From contig JABSQB010000029.1 of assembly GCA_013214545.1 (NCBI GenBank), positions 1 to 41,249 on the forward strand: a stretch of 41,249 bases of DNA. The letters are read 5' to 3'. The notes beneath the pieces were generated by a model, which had not been told where the DNA came from, did no database searches, and was given only the letters and a program-made list of their open reading frames with translations. The translations under genes and the position numbers were made by a program. Positions 1 through 5,586 of this stretch are shown one piece after another; position 1 is the stretch's first letter; each line of letters opens with the position of its first letter. Source of the stretch: Henriciella sp. (GTDB lineage Bacteria > Pseudomonadota > Alphaproteobacteria > Caulobacterales > Hyphomonadaceae).

Positions 1-494
1 CGAAGATGGTGAATAGTCGTTTCTATCGCTTCATTGAACAGACTTCGATCGCGCAGCAATTGGTTTTGGCTGTTCCACTATGGATGATCGGAGGATGGGG
101 CTTTGTGTTCTGGGGCGTTTGTGGCCGTGTCACGATTTCAATTTTGGGACATTGGTTCATCGGCTATCACGCACATAATCATGGACACAGGGATTGGCAC
201 GTCGAGGGGGCTGCGGTCCAAGGTCACAATGTCAAATACTGCGGGCTCGTCACGTTTGGTGAATGCTGGCACAATAACCACCATGCCTTTCCGGCTTCTG
301 CCCGCTTGGGTCTTCAGTCAGGTCAGACGGACCCTGGCTGGTGGGTACTTAAGTCCCTTGAGGCCATTGGAATTGTATCTGACCTTACGCTTCCGTGTCA
401 CATCCCGGAGCGCCCCGAACTAAAGAAAGTGAAATCCAAAACCGGCAGCTTAAACGCGCCCCAACGCGCACGCGCGCCAGATGCCCGCGTTTAA
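1..494 (+). CDS. Fatty acid (acyl-CoA type) desaturase, C-terminal part
   Basis: The reading frame is open to the left edge, so only the C-terminal part (about 160 residues) is present. It shows a membrane stretch followed by HAHNHGHRDW and then TFGECWHNNHHAFPASARLG. The last is the third histidine box (HxxHH) of the membrane di-iron desaturases (COG1398/stearoyl-CoA desaturase group), which insert a double bond into fatty acyl chains in the inner membrane. The first two histidine boxes would lie upstream of the window. After the box comes a typical W-x4-L-x3-GI-x2-DL tail, then about 25 basic, Arg/Pro-rich residues. An ATG at 6-8 is in frame but is unlikely to be the true start because it would remove most of the catalytic domain. 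The family is clear; the substrate is not. Confidence 0.85.
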   Translation, partial: KMVNSRFYRFIEQTSIAQQLVLAVPLWMIGGWGFVFWGVCGRVTISILGHWFIGYHAHNHGHRDWHVEGAAVQGHNVKYCGLVTFGECWHNNHHAFPASARLGLQSGQTDPGWWVLKSLEAIGIVSDLTLPCHIPERPELKKVKSKTGSLNAPQRARAPDARV

Positions 495-612
495 CTCAAC
501 GTGCCCGTCTATCGGTCTATCATCTGCATGTCAGGAAAGTTTGCGTCTCAGGCTCTGTCCATCAAGCCGTCTGTTACGCCGGAAAGCCCCACAGCTTACT
601 GCGAGACTTTCC

Positions 613-633
613 CCCCATTAAGATGGGGTATTT
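613..633 (+). terminator. Possible weak terminator after the desaturase
   Basis: CCCCAT (613-618), loop TAAG, ATGGGG (623-628), followed by TATTT. The six-pair GC-rich stem and short T-rich tail could end the desaturase transcript, which stops 119 bases upstream. The T tract is short, so this is tentative. Confidence 0.35.
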
Positions 634-635
634 GA

Positions 636-693
636 CCTGTTTCGGTGCTCTCAAGAGTGCGTTCAGGGATAGAGAGTGAAGGACCGAAACAGG
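636..693. repeat. 11-bp perfect inverted repeat with inner stem
   Basis: CCTGTTTCGGT (636-646) is exactly matched by its reverse complement ACCGAAACAGG (683-693). Inside, CTCTC (648-652) can pair with GAGAG (672-676). The element sits between the convergent desaturase and the last psp-operon gene, so it could end or protect the 3' end of either transcript. There is no clear T run on either side. It could also be a small dispersed repeat. Confidence 0.5.
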
Positions 694-708
694 GGTCCGG
701 TAAGGTCT

Positions 709-891
709 CTATTCCGGAGCGATGAAGCTGATCATAAATCCTTTGTCGAGCGAGGCGTTGAGGGTCATCTCAACTCCACCTGCTGCGAGCTTTACACCAT
801 CGTCTTTTACACTTGCGAAAGCGGCGACGGTCAGGGCAGCAGCGACGAGTAGTCCAGTCTGGATCCCGCTTCTGATGGCCTTGCGTGTCAT
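709..891 (-). CDS. 60-aa exported or membrane-anchored protein at the end of the psp operon
   Basis: A 60-residue protein preceded by a strong Shine-Dalgarno sequence (AAAGGGGGAG, about 6 bases before the ATG). Residues 1-8 are basic (MTRKAIRS). Residues 9-27 are hydrophobic and Ala/Val-rich (GLLVAAALTVAAFAS), giving a signal peptide or single membrane anchor. The remaining 30 or so residues (DDGVKLAAGGVEMTLNASLD and a short hydrophobic end) would face the periplasm. It lies 61 bases after pspC in the same direction, with a perfect palindrome in the gap, so it is probably the last gene of the psp transcript or an independently controlled appendage. I recognise no family. Coding is supported by the ribosome site, the signal-like N-terminus and the position. 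Confidence 0.65.
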   Translation of the reverse strand: MTRKAIRSGIQTGLLVAAALTVAAFASVKDDGVKLAAGGVEMTLNASLDKGFMISFIAPE

Positions 892-930
892 GGGAATCTC
901 CCCCTTTAGTCCTTAGCTTGCTTGGTTCTT

Positions 931-946
931 GGTTACAGCTGTAACC
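931..946. promoter_or_regulatory. Perfect 16-bp palindrome between pspC and the 60-aa gene
   Basis: GGTTACAGCTGTAACC is a perfect 8+8 palindrome. It lies 40 bases upstream of the 60-aa gene's ATG and just past the pspC stop. No T run follows on the minus strand, so it is more likely a dimeric-regulator operator or RNA-processing hairpin than a terminator. Confidence 0.4.
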
Positions 947-952
947 GGTTTA

Positions 953-1414
953 TTAATTCTGTTCCAGATCCCGGAAGGCTTTTTTGAGTCGCCATTCTTC
1001 GCTGGTTACGTTGCGTTCGATATTTCGCAGACGCTCCTCGAGATCCATGAATGTGTATTTCAGCCCTGATGCGGTCACACGTGGCCGGTCTGACACATTG
1101 CGCCAAAACTGCTCCTCTTCTGGGGCCAAATTAGGGCGTCCGAACGGTTCCTTTGGCGTGATCATCGCGGTGATGATGTAGGCGAAGATAATGAACGGTC
1201 CGGCGACCATGAAAAAGCCGAGAACAAACAGGATTCTAACCAGTACTGGCTCCCATCCGAACCGTTCGGCCAGTCCGCCGCAGACCCCGAGCCAGACCTT
1301 GTCGGTCCGTGAGCGGTAGAAGCGTTTTGGGTTGGGCGAACGGAACATGTCCTCGTCTCTTTCTGTGTGAATATGGTCGTGCAATGGGCGGCGGTGTCGT
1401 CTGTTGTAGCTCAT
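953..1414 (-). CDS. pspC: Phage shock protein PspC
   Basis: A 153-residue protein. An N-terminal extension of about 30 residues rich in Arg/His precedes the PspC domain (from about residue 31, RFYRSRTDKVWLGVCGGLAE), a hydrophobic segment at about 55-85, and a C-terminal amphipathic coiled-coil (about 118-153). PspC is an inner-membrane protein that, with PspB, senses membrane damage and recruits PspA away from PspF. The extended C-terminal coil is usual in alphaproteobacteria. The ATG at 1414 has GAGGA 8 bases upstream and lies 3 bases after the pspB stop, so the pair is coupled. An alternative Met at residue 23 has a poorly spaced ribosome site and was not chosen. Confidence 0.93.
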   Translation of the reverse strand: MSYNRRHRRPLHDHIHTERDEDMFRSPNPKRFYRSRTDKVWLGVCGGLAERFGWEPVLVRILFVLGFFMVAGPFIIFAYIITAMITPKEPFGRPNLAPEEEQFWRNVSDRPRVTASGLKYTFMDLEERLRNIERNVTSEEWRLKKAFRDLEQN

Positions 1415-1417
1415 GAT

Positions 1418-1684
1418 CTAGTCCTCAAACCGGCTGGGCGAGAGCGGACGACGGCGACGGGAAGGTTGGTCTTCTTCTTCAGCATCGATCAGTTCTTCGA
1501 TGGTTTCGATCCGGCGCTCAATCGAGCGAGCTGATCTCCACAAGTCTTCCAGCATACGTTCATCGTCCGGCATCAATGTCTTCTGCTTCCGCCACAAGGT
1601 GATGTAGTGGAAGATCATGCCAGGCAGGACCACAAAGATTGATGTGATCGCTACGATGGCAATGACAAATTCCGGTCCTTCCAT
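1418..1684 (-). CDS. pspB: Phage shock protein PspB
   Basis: An 88-residue protein with one N-terminal membrane helix (about residues 7-30), then a cytoplasmic helical part carrying the PspB signature of basic residues (LWRKQK) followed by an acidic coil with RRIETIEELIDAE. In the family PspB acts with PspC as an inner-membrane sensor that positively controls the psp response. Its ATG overlaps the stop of the upstream 37-aa gene by one base (TGATG), which points to translational coupling. pspC starts 3 bases downstream of its stop. Length and context match the family. Confidence 0.9.
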   Translation of the reverse strand: MEGPEFVIAIVAITSIFVVLPGMIFHYITLWRKQKTLMPDDERMLEDLWRSARSIERRIETIEELIDAEEEDQPSRRRRPLSPSRFED

Positions 1685-1797
1685 CAGTTTGAGCCCTCAA
1701 CTTTTGCCTTGCGGCGGTCTTCAAGATGCAGGGCGATCAGGCCCGGCGCGGTGATGGCAGTCATAAACCCTGCCAGGATCATAAAAGGAACTAACAT
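1684..1797 (-). CDS. 37-aa single-pass membrane protein between pspA and pspB
   Basis: A very short gene. Translation gives MLVPFMILAGFMTAITAPGL, then a hydrophilic tail of about 17 residues (IALHLEDRRKAKVEGSN). Residues 1-25 form one hydrophobic helix and the tail is charged. Three things support it as real: an ideal Shine-Dalgarno sequence (AAAGGAGG) placed inside the end of pspA and spaced correctly for this ATG; a 3-base gap to the pspA stop; and a one-base stop/start overlap (TGATG) with pspB. It therefore looks translationally coupled on both sides. The small size and single helix recall enterobacterial PspD or other small membrane regulators, but I see no sequence relation to them. The role is unknown; an accessory to the PspB/PspC sensor is the inference from position. 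Confidence 0.7.
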   Translation of the reverse strand: MLVPFMILAGFMTAITAPGLIALHLEDRRKAKVEGSN

Positions 1798-1800
1798 GGA

Positions 1801-2505
1801 TTAGGCCTCCTTTTTAGCTGGCGCAGCTGGTTTAGCGGCTTTTGCGGCAGACTTGGCGCGCTTCTTCTTCAGCGCGGTCAGTTCTTCCTCGATCGCGTCA
1901 TTGCGTTCCAGGGCGGCAAATTCCTGCTCCAGGGTCGGCTCAACGCCGCGAATGGTTTCCGCATAGGCTTCCAGCTCATCCACTTTGCGCTCGACATTGG
2001 CGTAACGGGCCAGGGCGTCATCGACGCGGGTATCATACGTCTGGGTGCGGACGCGGATGCGCTGCTCAGCGGCTTCCCGGCGCATCATCAGCGCACGGTG
2101 CTTGGCTTTCGCTTCATCCAGCTTGGCTTGCAGACGGGTCAGATCATCCTGACGCTTGTGAAAAGCTTCATCAGCAAGGTCCATCGCTTCTTCGCGGCGC
2201 GTGATTTCCTGCTCGGCTTTCTTCTTGGCGATCAGAGCGCCGCGAGCGAGATCTTCGCGGCCTTTGTCGATGGCCAGGCCAGCTTTGGTTTCCCAGTCAT
2301 TGCGGATGTTTGTATAGTGCGCGATCTCGCGCTCCATCTCTTTCTTGTCGGCCATGGCACGCGCAGCAGCGGTGCGGACTTCGACAAGCGTGTCTTCCAT
2401 TTCCTGGATCATAAGACGCGCAATCTTTTCTGGGTTTTCAGCACCGTCCAGCATCGCGTTGATGTTGGAGTTGATAATGTCGCCGAGGCGAGAGAACATT
2501 CCCAT
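1801..2505 (-). CDS. pspA: Phage shock protein PspA (PspA/IM30/ESCRT-III family)
   Basis: A 234-residue protein. It starts MGMFSRLGDIINSNINAMLD, the amphipathic membrane-binding helix of PspA/Vipp1 proteins, followed by ENPEKIARLMIQEMEDTL and a long coiled coil to about residue 215. PspA binds and stabilises damaged inner membrane and in resting cells inhibits the activator PspF. The C-terminus adds an Ala/Lys/Pro-rich tail (KRAKSAAKAAKPAAPAKKEA) that may help bind acidic lipid. AAGGA lies about 10 bases before the ATG. It is the second gene after the sigma-54 promoter; the 51-aa gene comes first. Confidence 0.95.
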   Translation of the reverse strand: MGMFSRLGDIINSNINAMLDGAENPEKIARLMIQEMEDTLVEVRTAAARAMADKKEMEREIAHYTNIRNDWETKAGLAIDKGREDLARGALIAKKKAEQEITRREEAMDLADEAFHKRQDDLTRLQAKLDEAKAKHRALMMRREAAEQRIRVRTQTYDTRVDDALARYANVERKVDELEAYAETIRGVEPTLEQEFAALERNDAIEEELTALKKKRAKSAAKAAKPAAPAKKEA

Positions 2506-2583
2506 GATATTTTTTCCTTGTATCTTTTGGGGTTCGTTGGGGGAGTGGGAGGAAACGCGGTTTCTTTTGGCTGTTTTCAGCTC

Positions 2584-2739
2584 TTAGAAGAAGAAGCCGC
2601 CGAGAAAGACGCCAGCGACAAAGAACATCCATGTCTCTGGCGAACGGGTTGAGAGGTAGCGGCCAAAGCGGCCACTCTCACGGCGGGCCTGATCGTAACG
2701 GGTGTCGTCATAGCCTTTGTCGTAAGAGCGCTCAGTCAT
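2584..2739 (-). CDS. 51-aa tail-anchored membrane protein, first gene of the psp operon
   Basis: A 51-residue protein. Residues 1-33 are very polar, Tyr/Asp/Arg-rich (MTERSYDKGYDDTRYDQARR), and residues 37-51 form one hydrophobic, Phe/Gly-rich segment (MFFVAGVFLGGFFF) that ends the protein. That makes a tail-anchored topology likely. The start is fixed by AGAAGGAT 8 bases upstream and by the sigma-54 promoter. A longer frame starting at 2790 would overlap the promoter's -12 element and cannot be made from this transcript, whose start is expected near 2780. As first gene of the operon it should be induced together with pspA. I know no family for it. It may be a local Psp membrane effector. Confidence 0.7.
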   Translation of the reverse strand: MTERSYDKGYDDTRYDQARRESGRFGRYLSTRSPETWMFFVAGVFLGGFFF

Positions 2740-2790
2740 TTTTTTTATCCTTCTAGCTAGCGACCCCTCTGGCCGCCATGCCACCTTCAT

Positions 2791-2806
2791 TTCAAGGACC
2801 GTGCCA
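2791..2806 (-). promoter_or_regulatory. Sigma-54 (RpoN) promoter of the psp operon
   Basis: Read on the minus strand the site is TGGCACGGTCCTTGAA. The sigma-54 consensus is TGGCACG-N4-TTGCW, so every fixed position matches except A for C in the -12 dinucleotide. Transcription should begin near 2780, giving a leader of about 40 bases before the ATG at 2739. The enhancer-dependent activator gene pspF is divergent next to it, as in other psp loci. Confidence 0.85.
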
Positions 2807-2941
2807 GTTTTGAATTAAATTCATACTTGCTTGTTTTTAATGAGAATATTTCTTATTCGGGTGACCTGACTTAACTTTGTATGGTGTGTTTGACGATTAT
2901 TTTTAGTTGTTTAGACCTCATTTATTCGCTAAATTGACCTC
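2807..2941. promoter_or_regulatory. AT-rich divergent control region: expected PspF enhancer sites and pspF promoter
   Basis: This stretch of about 135 bases is much richer in A and T than the flanking genes. It separates the sigma-54 promoter from the pspF start. By analogy with other psp loci it should hold the upstream activating sequences bound by PspF hexamers and the weak sigma-70-type pspF promoter. Related GACCT motifs recur (GACCTGACTT, GACCTCATTT, GACCTCATGA), but I cannot define the enhancer elements from one sequence. Confidence 0.5.
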
Positions 2942-4027
2942 ATGATAAGCTCTCAGACCCCGCAGCTAATCGGTGAGGATCCGTCCTGGCTGGAAGCGCA
3001 GGAGCATGTCTCCCGCCTGGCGCCGCTCGACCGCCCGTGCCTGATCATTGGTGAGCGCGGCACCGGCAAGGAGCTGATCGGCGAGCGGATGCACTTTCTC
3101 TCGCGCCGCTGGGACGGCCCCTTCGTGAAAGTGAATTGCGCGGCGCTGTCAGAGCAATTGCTGGACAGCGAACTGTTCGGGCATGAGCGCGGCGCGTTTA
3201 CCGGCGCGACCGAACGCCGTCTCGGCCGGTTTGAGCTTGCCGATGGCGGCACCCTCTTCTTGGACGAGATCGCAACCGCATCCATGCAGGTGCAGGAAAA
3301 GCTGCTGCGCGTGGTTGAATATGGCGAGTTTCAGCGCCTCGGCGGGGAAAAAGTCCTCTCGACCAATGTCCGTGTCGTGGCGGCGACCAATGTCGACCTG
3401 CCGAGCAAGGCGGCCAAGGGCGAGTTCCGCGCGGACTTGCTGGACCGCCTCGCCTTTGATGTCGTCACTCTTCCCCCGCTGCGAGCGCGGACGGCAGACA
3501 TCTCTCTCCTGGCTGATTTCTTCGCCCGCCGCATGGCCCGCGAGATGGCCGAGGACTTTCCCGGCTTCGCTCCGTCAGCCATCGCTGCGATGGAAGCCCA
3601 CGCCTGGCCCGGCAATGTGCGCGAGTTGCGCAATTTCGCCCAGCGCATCACCTATCGGGCGATCTCGGAGCATCAGACCGACCCGGTTCAGTTTGATCCG
3701 GCCGCGCTTGATCCGTTCGCCTCGCCCTGGCGGTCAGCGGCAGATCTCTCAGAAACCGCAGCTGCACCGAAACAACCCCAATCGGGCGCAACGTCTGCTC
3801 CGCCTCCCCCTGTGCTCGACATTCCGTTTGAAGATCAGACCCGCCTGTTCGAAACCAGCCTGATCGACACCGCGCTGTCAGCTTATGAAGGCCATCAAGG
3901 CAAAGCCGCCGCCGCGCTCGGGCTCAGCTATCACCAATTCCGGGGCCTATTGAAGAAACACGGCTATGGCAAAGGCGCCGGCAAGCCGCAGCCACCGCCG
4001 CGCAAAACCCCAATCCGCAGCATGTGA
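2942..4027 (+). CDS. pspF: PspF, sigma-54-dependent activator of the phage shock operon
   Basis: A 361-residue bacterial enhancer-binding protein with no N-terminal sensory domain, which is the PspF hallmark. The AAA+ domain begins almost at once: Walker A GERGTGKE (37-44), the sigma-54 contact loop GAFTGA (84-89), Walker B GGTLFLDEI (102-110), and then an arginine-rich sensor region with ARPG-like WPGNVRELRNF. A Pro/Ala-rich linker (about 255-300) joins a Fis-type helix-turn-helix at the C-terminus (HQGKAAAALGLSYHQFRGLL). It hydrolyses ATP to open the sigma-54 holoenzyme at the psp promoter and is held inactive by PspA. It is divergent from the operon it should control. No clear ribosome site precedes the ATG, which suits low expression. 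Confidence 0.93.
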   Translation: MISSQTPQLIGEDPSWLEAQEHVSRLAPLDRPCLIIGERGTGKELIGERMHFLSRRWDGPFVKVNCAALSEQLLDSELFGHERGAFTGATERRLGRFELADGGTLFLDEIATASMQVQEKLLRVVEYGEFQRLGGEKVLSTNVRVVAATNVDLPSKAAKGEFRADLLDRLAFDVVTLPPLRARTADISLLADFFARRMAREMAEDFPGFAPSAIAAMEAHAWPGNVRELRNFAQRITYRAISEHQTDPVQFDPAALDPFASPWRSAADLSETAAAPKQPQSGATSAPPPPVLDIPFEDQTRLFETSLIDTALSAYEGHQGKAAAALGLSYHQFRGLLKKHGYGKGAGKPQPPPRKTPIRSM

Positions 4028-4090
4028 TCCTGCAATGGGTGAATGCCTGCTTTCGGGGTCTATGGAGATGTTTGAGATCGCGCTGCGGGA

Positions 4091-4582
4091 TCAATCATCC
4101 TCAGCTGTCAAATCCAATGCTAGCAGCATTAACAATGATGCCGCCTGTACGATGGAAAAGACGAGCGTGGTGGCATACAACGGGAAGGACTGAGCGGGAA
4201 ACACGTGCAACACGATCAAAATTAGCGGCACTTCCACCACCGCCTCCATACCAAAAATCAGCACAATTTCGAACGGGTTGCGGCGCTTCAGAGCATTGAT
4301 AAAAGGCGCGCGCTGAGGCCAAATCGTCGCCCAGTTGATCGCTAGAACCAGCCCGGCTGAAACTGGCCATGCCAGATTGGGTGAAACCCCGTACGCAAAA
4401 AGCAATACCGGGATGAGCGCTGCCACAATTACCAGAAGGCCTGCCATCACGGTGGCAGTTAGAGCTTGCTGTTGAGCGGTCGTGACATCCTTGGGTTTTG
4501 TGAACGCGATCAGCGTGCCAAAGCCAACGAAAATACCTGCGATCTGCGCCACAGTGTAAAACAGGGTAATATGATCCACCAT
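4091..4582 (-). CDS. Unrecognised multi-pass inner-membrane protein
   Basis: A 163-residue protein with about five hydrophobic segments (approximately 5-25, 42-66, 70-90, 102-128 and 133-156) and few charged residues except a short loop, LKRRNPFE. It ends in the acidic tail LTAEDD. I chose the ATG at 4582 (MVDHITLF) because AGGGG lies 8-12 bases upstream. A GTG six codons earlier would place that ribosome site inside the gene. I recognise no family or catalytic motif. It is convergent with pspF (63 bases between stops), so it is not part of the psp transcript. Confidence 0.7.
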   Translation of the reverse strand: MVDHITLFYTVAQIAGIFVGFGTLIAFTKPKDVTTAQQQALTATVMAGLLVIVAALIPVLLFAYGVSPNLAWPVSAGLVLAINWATIWPQRAPFINALKRRNPFEIVLIFGMEAVVEVPLILIVLHVFPAQSFPLYATTLVFSIVQAASLLMLLALDLTAEDD

Positions 4583-4804
4583 AAAGATGACCCCTAACAC
4601 GCAAAGTGAATTGTGTCCGCTCCTGATCCAAAGCAGCCCTCAATCCCCCACCTTTTCCCGTCTCAATCCCCACCCTTCAAAACCGGCATATACTTCCTCC
4701 CATCTCCTCCTGATGGAAGGCTTGTCCGGAACGGCTTGGCAGGGGAGGAGAGCGGTGGTCGCGTCGCTTGGCTTGGGGAGCTGTACCCTTTGCTCGGTAG
4801 CGCG

Positions 4805-4843
4805 CCTGGCCGGTGCTCATAAATCCTGGTCCCCACGGCCAGG
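4805..4843. repeat. Hairpin with 8-bp perfect stem
   Basis: CCTGGCCG and CGGCCAGG form a perfect 8-bp stem enclosing about 23 bases that include GTGCTC and a CCTGG/CC motif. There is no adjacent T run, so it is not a simple terminator. It forms part of the structured gene-free region. Confidence 0.45.
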
Positions 4844-4926
4844 CTACGAAAGAGGTAAGACAGAAGCCCCCCAGGTGGTGCTTGGTCCAGGTGATCAAGG
4901 CCTAACGCATGAAAAACAGCCGCCGC

Positions 4927-5002
4927 AGGCGCGTCTGATCCAGGCGCTATACGCCGTCTCGAGAGAACGGCAGTTCCCTTCGCGTTTGTCTCAGACGCGC
5001 CT
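4927..5002. ncRNA. Candidate structured RNA element: 12-bp stem enclosing two small hairpins
   Basis: AGGCGCGTCTGA (4927-4938) and TCAGACGCGCCT (4991-5002) are perfect 12-bp complements. The enclosed 52 bases contain two smaller stems that cannot both form fully: GGCG/CGCC (4943-4946 with 4952-4955) and GCCGT/ACGGC (4953-4957 with 4967-4971). The element ends 116 bases upstream of the exported collar-domain gene. It may be a leader structure, a small RNA, or an unrelated inverted repeat. The strand is not known. Confidence 0.35.
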
Positions 5003-5118
5003 AGCCTTTCATAGCCTCAGGTGGAAACGCCGTGAGGGGTTTGGTGTTGCCGGCGCTACAGTTTCCGCTTGAGGCGAATTGTGCATACATTGCCCGCATA
5101 AATGAGGGAGGACACATC

Positions 5119-5586
5119 ATGATCTATAAATCTCTGCTCGCCGCAGCGGCGATCGGCACCACGCTCGCGGTCACGGCCCCGGACGCTGAAGCTTATGGCG
5201 ACCGGTATATCGGGGAGATCATCACTGTCGGGTACAATTTCTGTCCACGCGGTTCGACCGATGCCGCAGGTCAACTGCTGCCGATCAGTCAGTATTCGGC
5301 GCTGTTCTCGCTCTATGGCACCATCTATGGCGGCGATGGCCGCACCACATTCGCTCTCCCAGACTTGCGTGGGCGAACCATGATTGGTGTCGGCACAGGC
5401 CCTGGCTTGAGCGACCGCCCGCTCGGCTCACGCGCTGGAGTGGAGAACAATTCAGCGGGGCCAGCCTCAGCCGAGGTCAAGAAACCGAGTGGGGTCGCTG
5501 TGTCCACAAGCGGGCACAATATGCCGCCCTATCTGGTGCTGCGTCACTGTATCATCCTGGACGGCGTCTTTCCGTCCCGGAACTAA
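5119..5586 (+). CDS. Exported phage-tail-collar domain protein (microcystin-dependent protein family)
   Basis: A 155-residue protein. A signal peptide (MIYKSLLAAAAIGTTLAVTA, cleavage likely after AEA at about residue 25) leads into a tail-collar domain: GEIITVGYNFCPRG, then QLLPISQYSALFSLYGTIYG, then DGRTTFALPDLRGRTMIGVG and the closing NMPPYLVLRHCIILDGVFPS. This is the fold seen at the tips of phage fibres and in stand-alone bacterial microcystin-dependent (Mdp) proteins. No phage genes are near, and the signal peptide implies an exported surface protein. The ATG at 5119 has GGGAGG about 8 bases upstream and begins the signal peptide. Its stop overlaps the stop of the convergent carboxyltransferase gene. 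The function of such free collar proteins is not established. Confidence 0.85.
   Translation: MIYKSLLAAAAIGTTLAVTAPDAEAYGDRYIGEIITVGYNFCPRGSTDAAGQLLPISQYSALFSLYGTIYGGDGRTTFALPDLRGRTMIGVGTGPGLSDRPLGSRAGVENNSAGPASAEVKKPSGVAVSTSGHNMPPYLVLRHCIILDGVFPSRN

Larger units (their letters stand above)
4583..5118. other. 536-base region without a convincing gene, with strong inverted repeats
   Basis: No frame here has a credible ribosome site and protein-like composition; the frames that stay open give Arg/Pro/Ser-rich products typical of GC-rich non-coding DNA. Its first part on the plus strand is pyrimidine-rich (CCTCCCATCTCCTCC) and is answered by GGGGAGGAG at 4742-4750. Two further strong hairpins (4805-4843 and 4927-5002) are listed separately. 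I compared it by eye with RNase P RNA, SRP RNA (no GGTCCGGAAGGAAGCAGC), tmRNA and common riboswitches and found no match. It could hold an uncharacterised RNA or a dispersed intergenic repeat. Confidence 0.5.

Noticed and set aside
2740-2790. Seventeen-residue N-terminal extension of the 51-aa psp protein
   Set aside because: It would overlap the sigma-54 -12 element and precede the expected transcript start; the ribosome site belongs to the ATG at 2739.
4677-4898. A 73-codon minus-strand frame in the gene-free region
   Set aside because: It has no ribosome site, odd composition (Arg, Pro, Ser) and lies across the inverted repeats.
4587-5072. A 161-codon plus-strand frame in the same region
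   Set aside because: No ribosome site, no recognisable domain, and composition typical of GC-rich non-coding DNA.
4583-5118. Known RNA genes (RNase P, SRP, tmRNA, TPP or cobalamin riboswitch)
   Set aside because: Key conserved strings are absent by eye on both strands; 6S RNA could not be excluded without a covariance search.
5119-5586. Prophage remnant
   Set aside because: Only one collar domain is present, it has a signal peptide, and no other phage genes are near.
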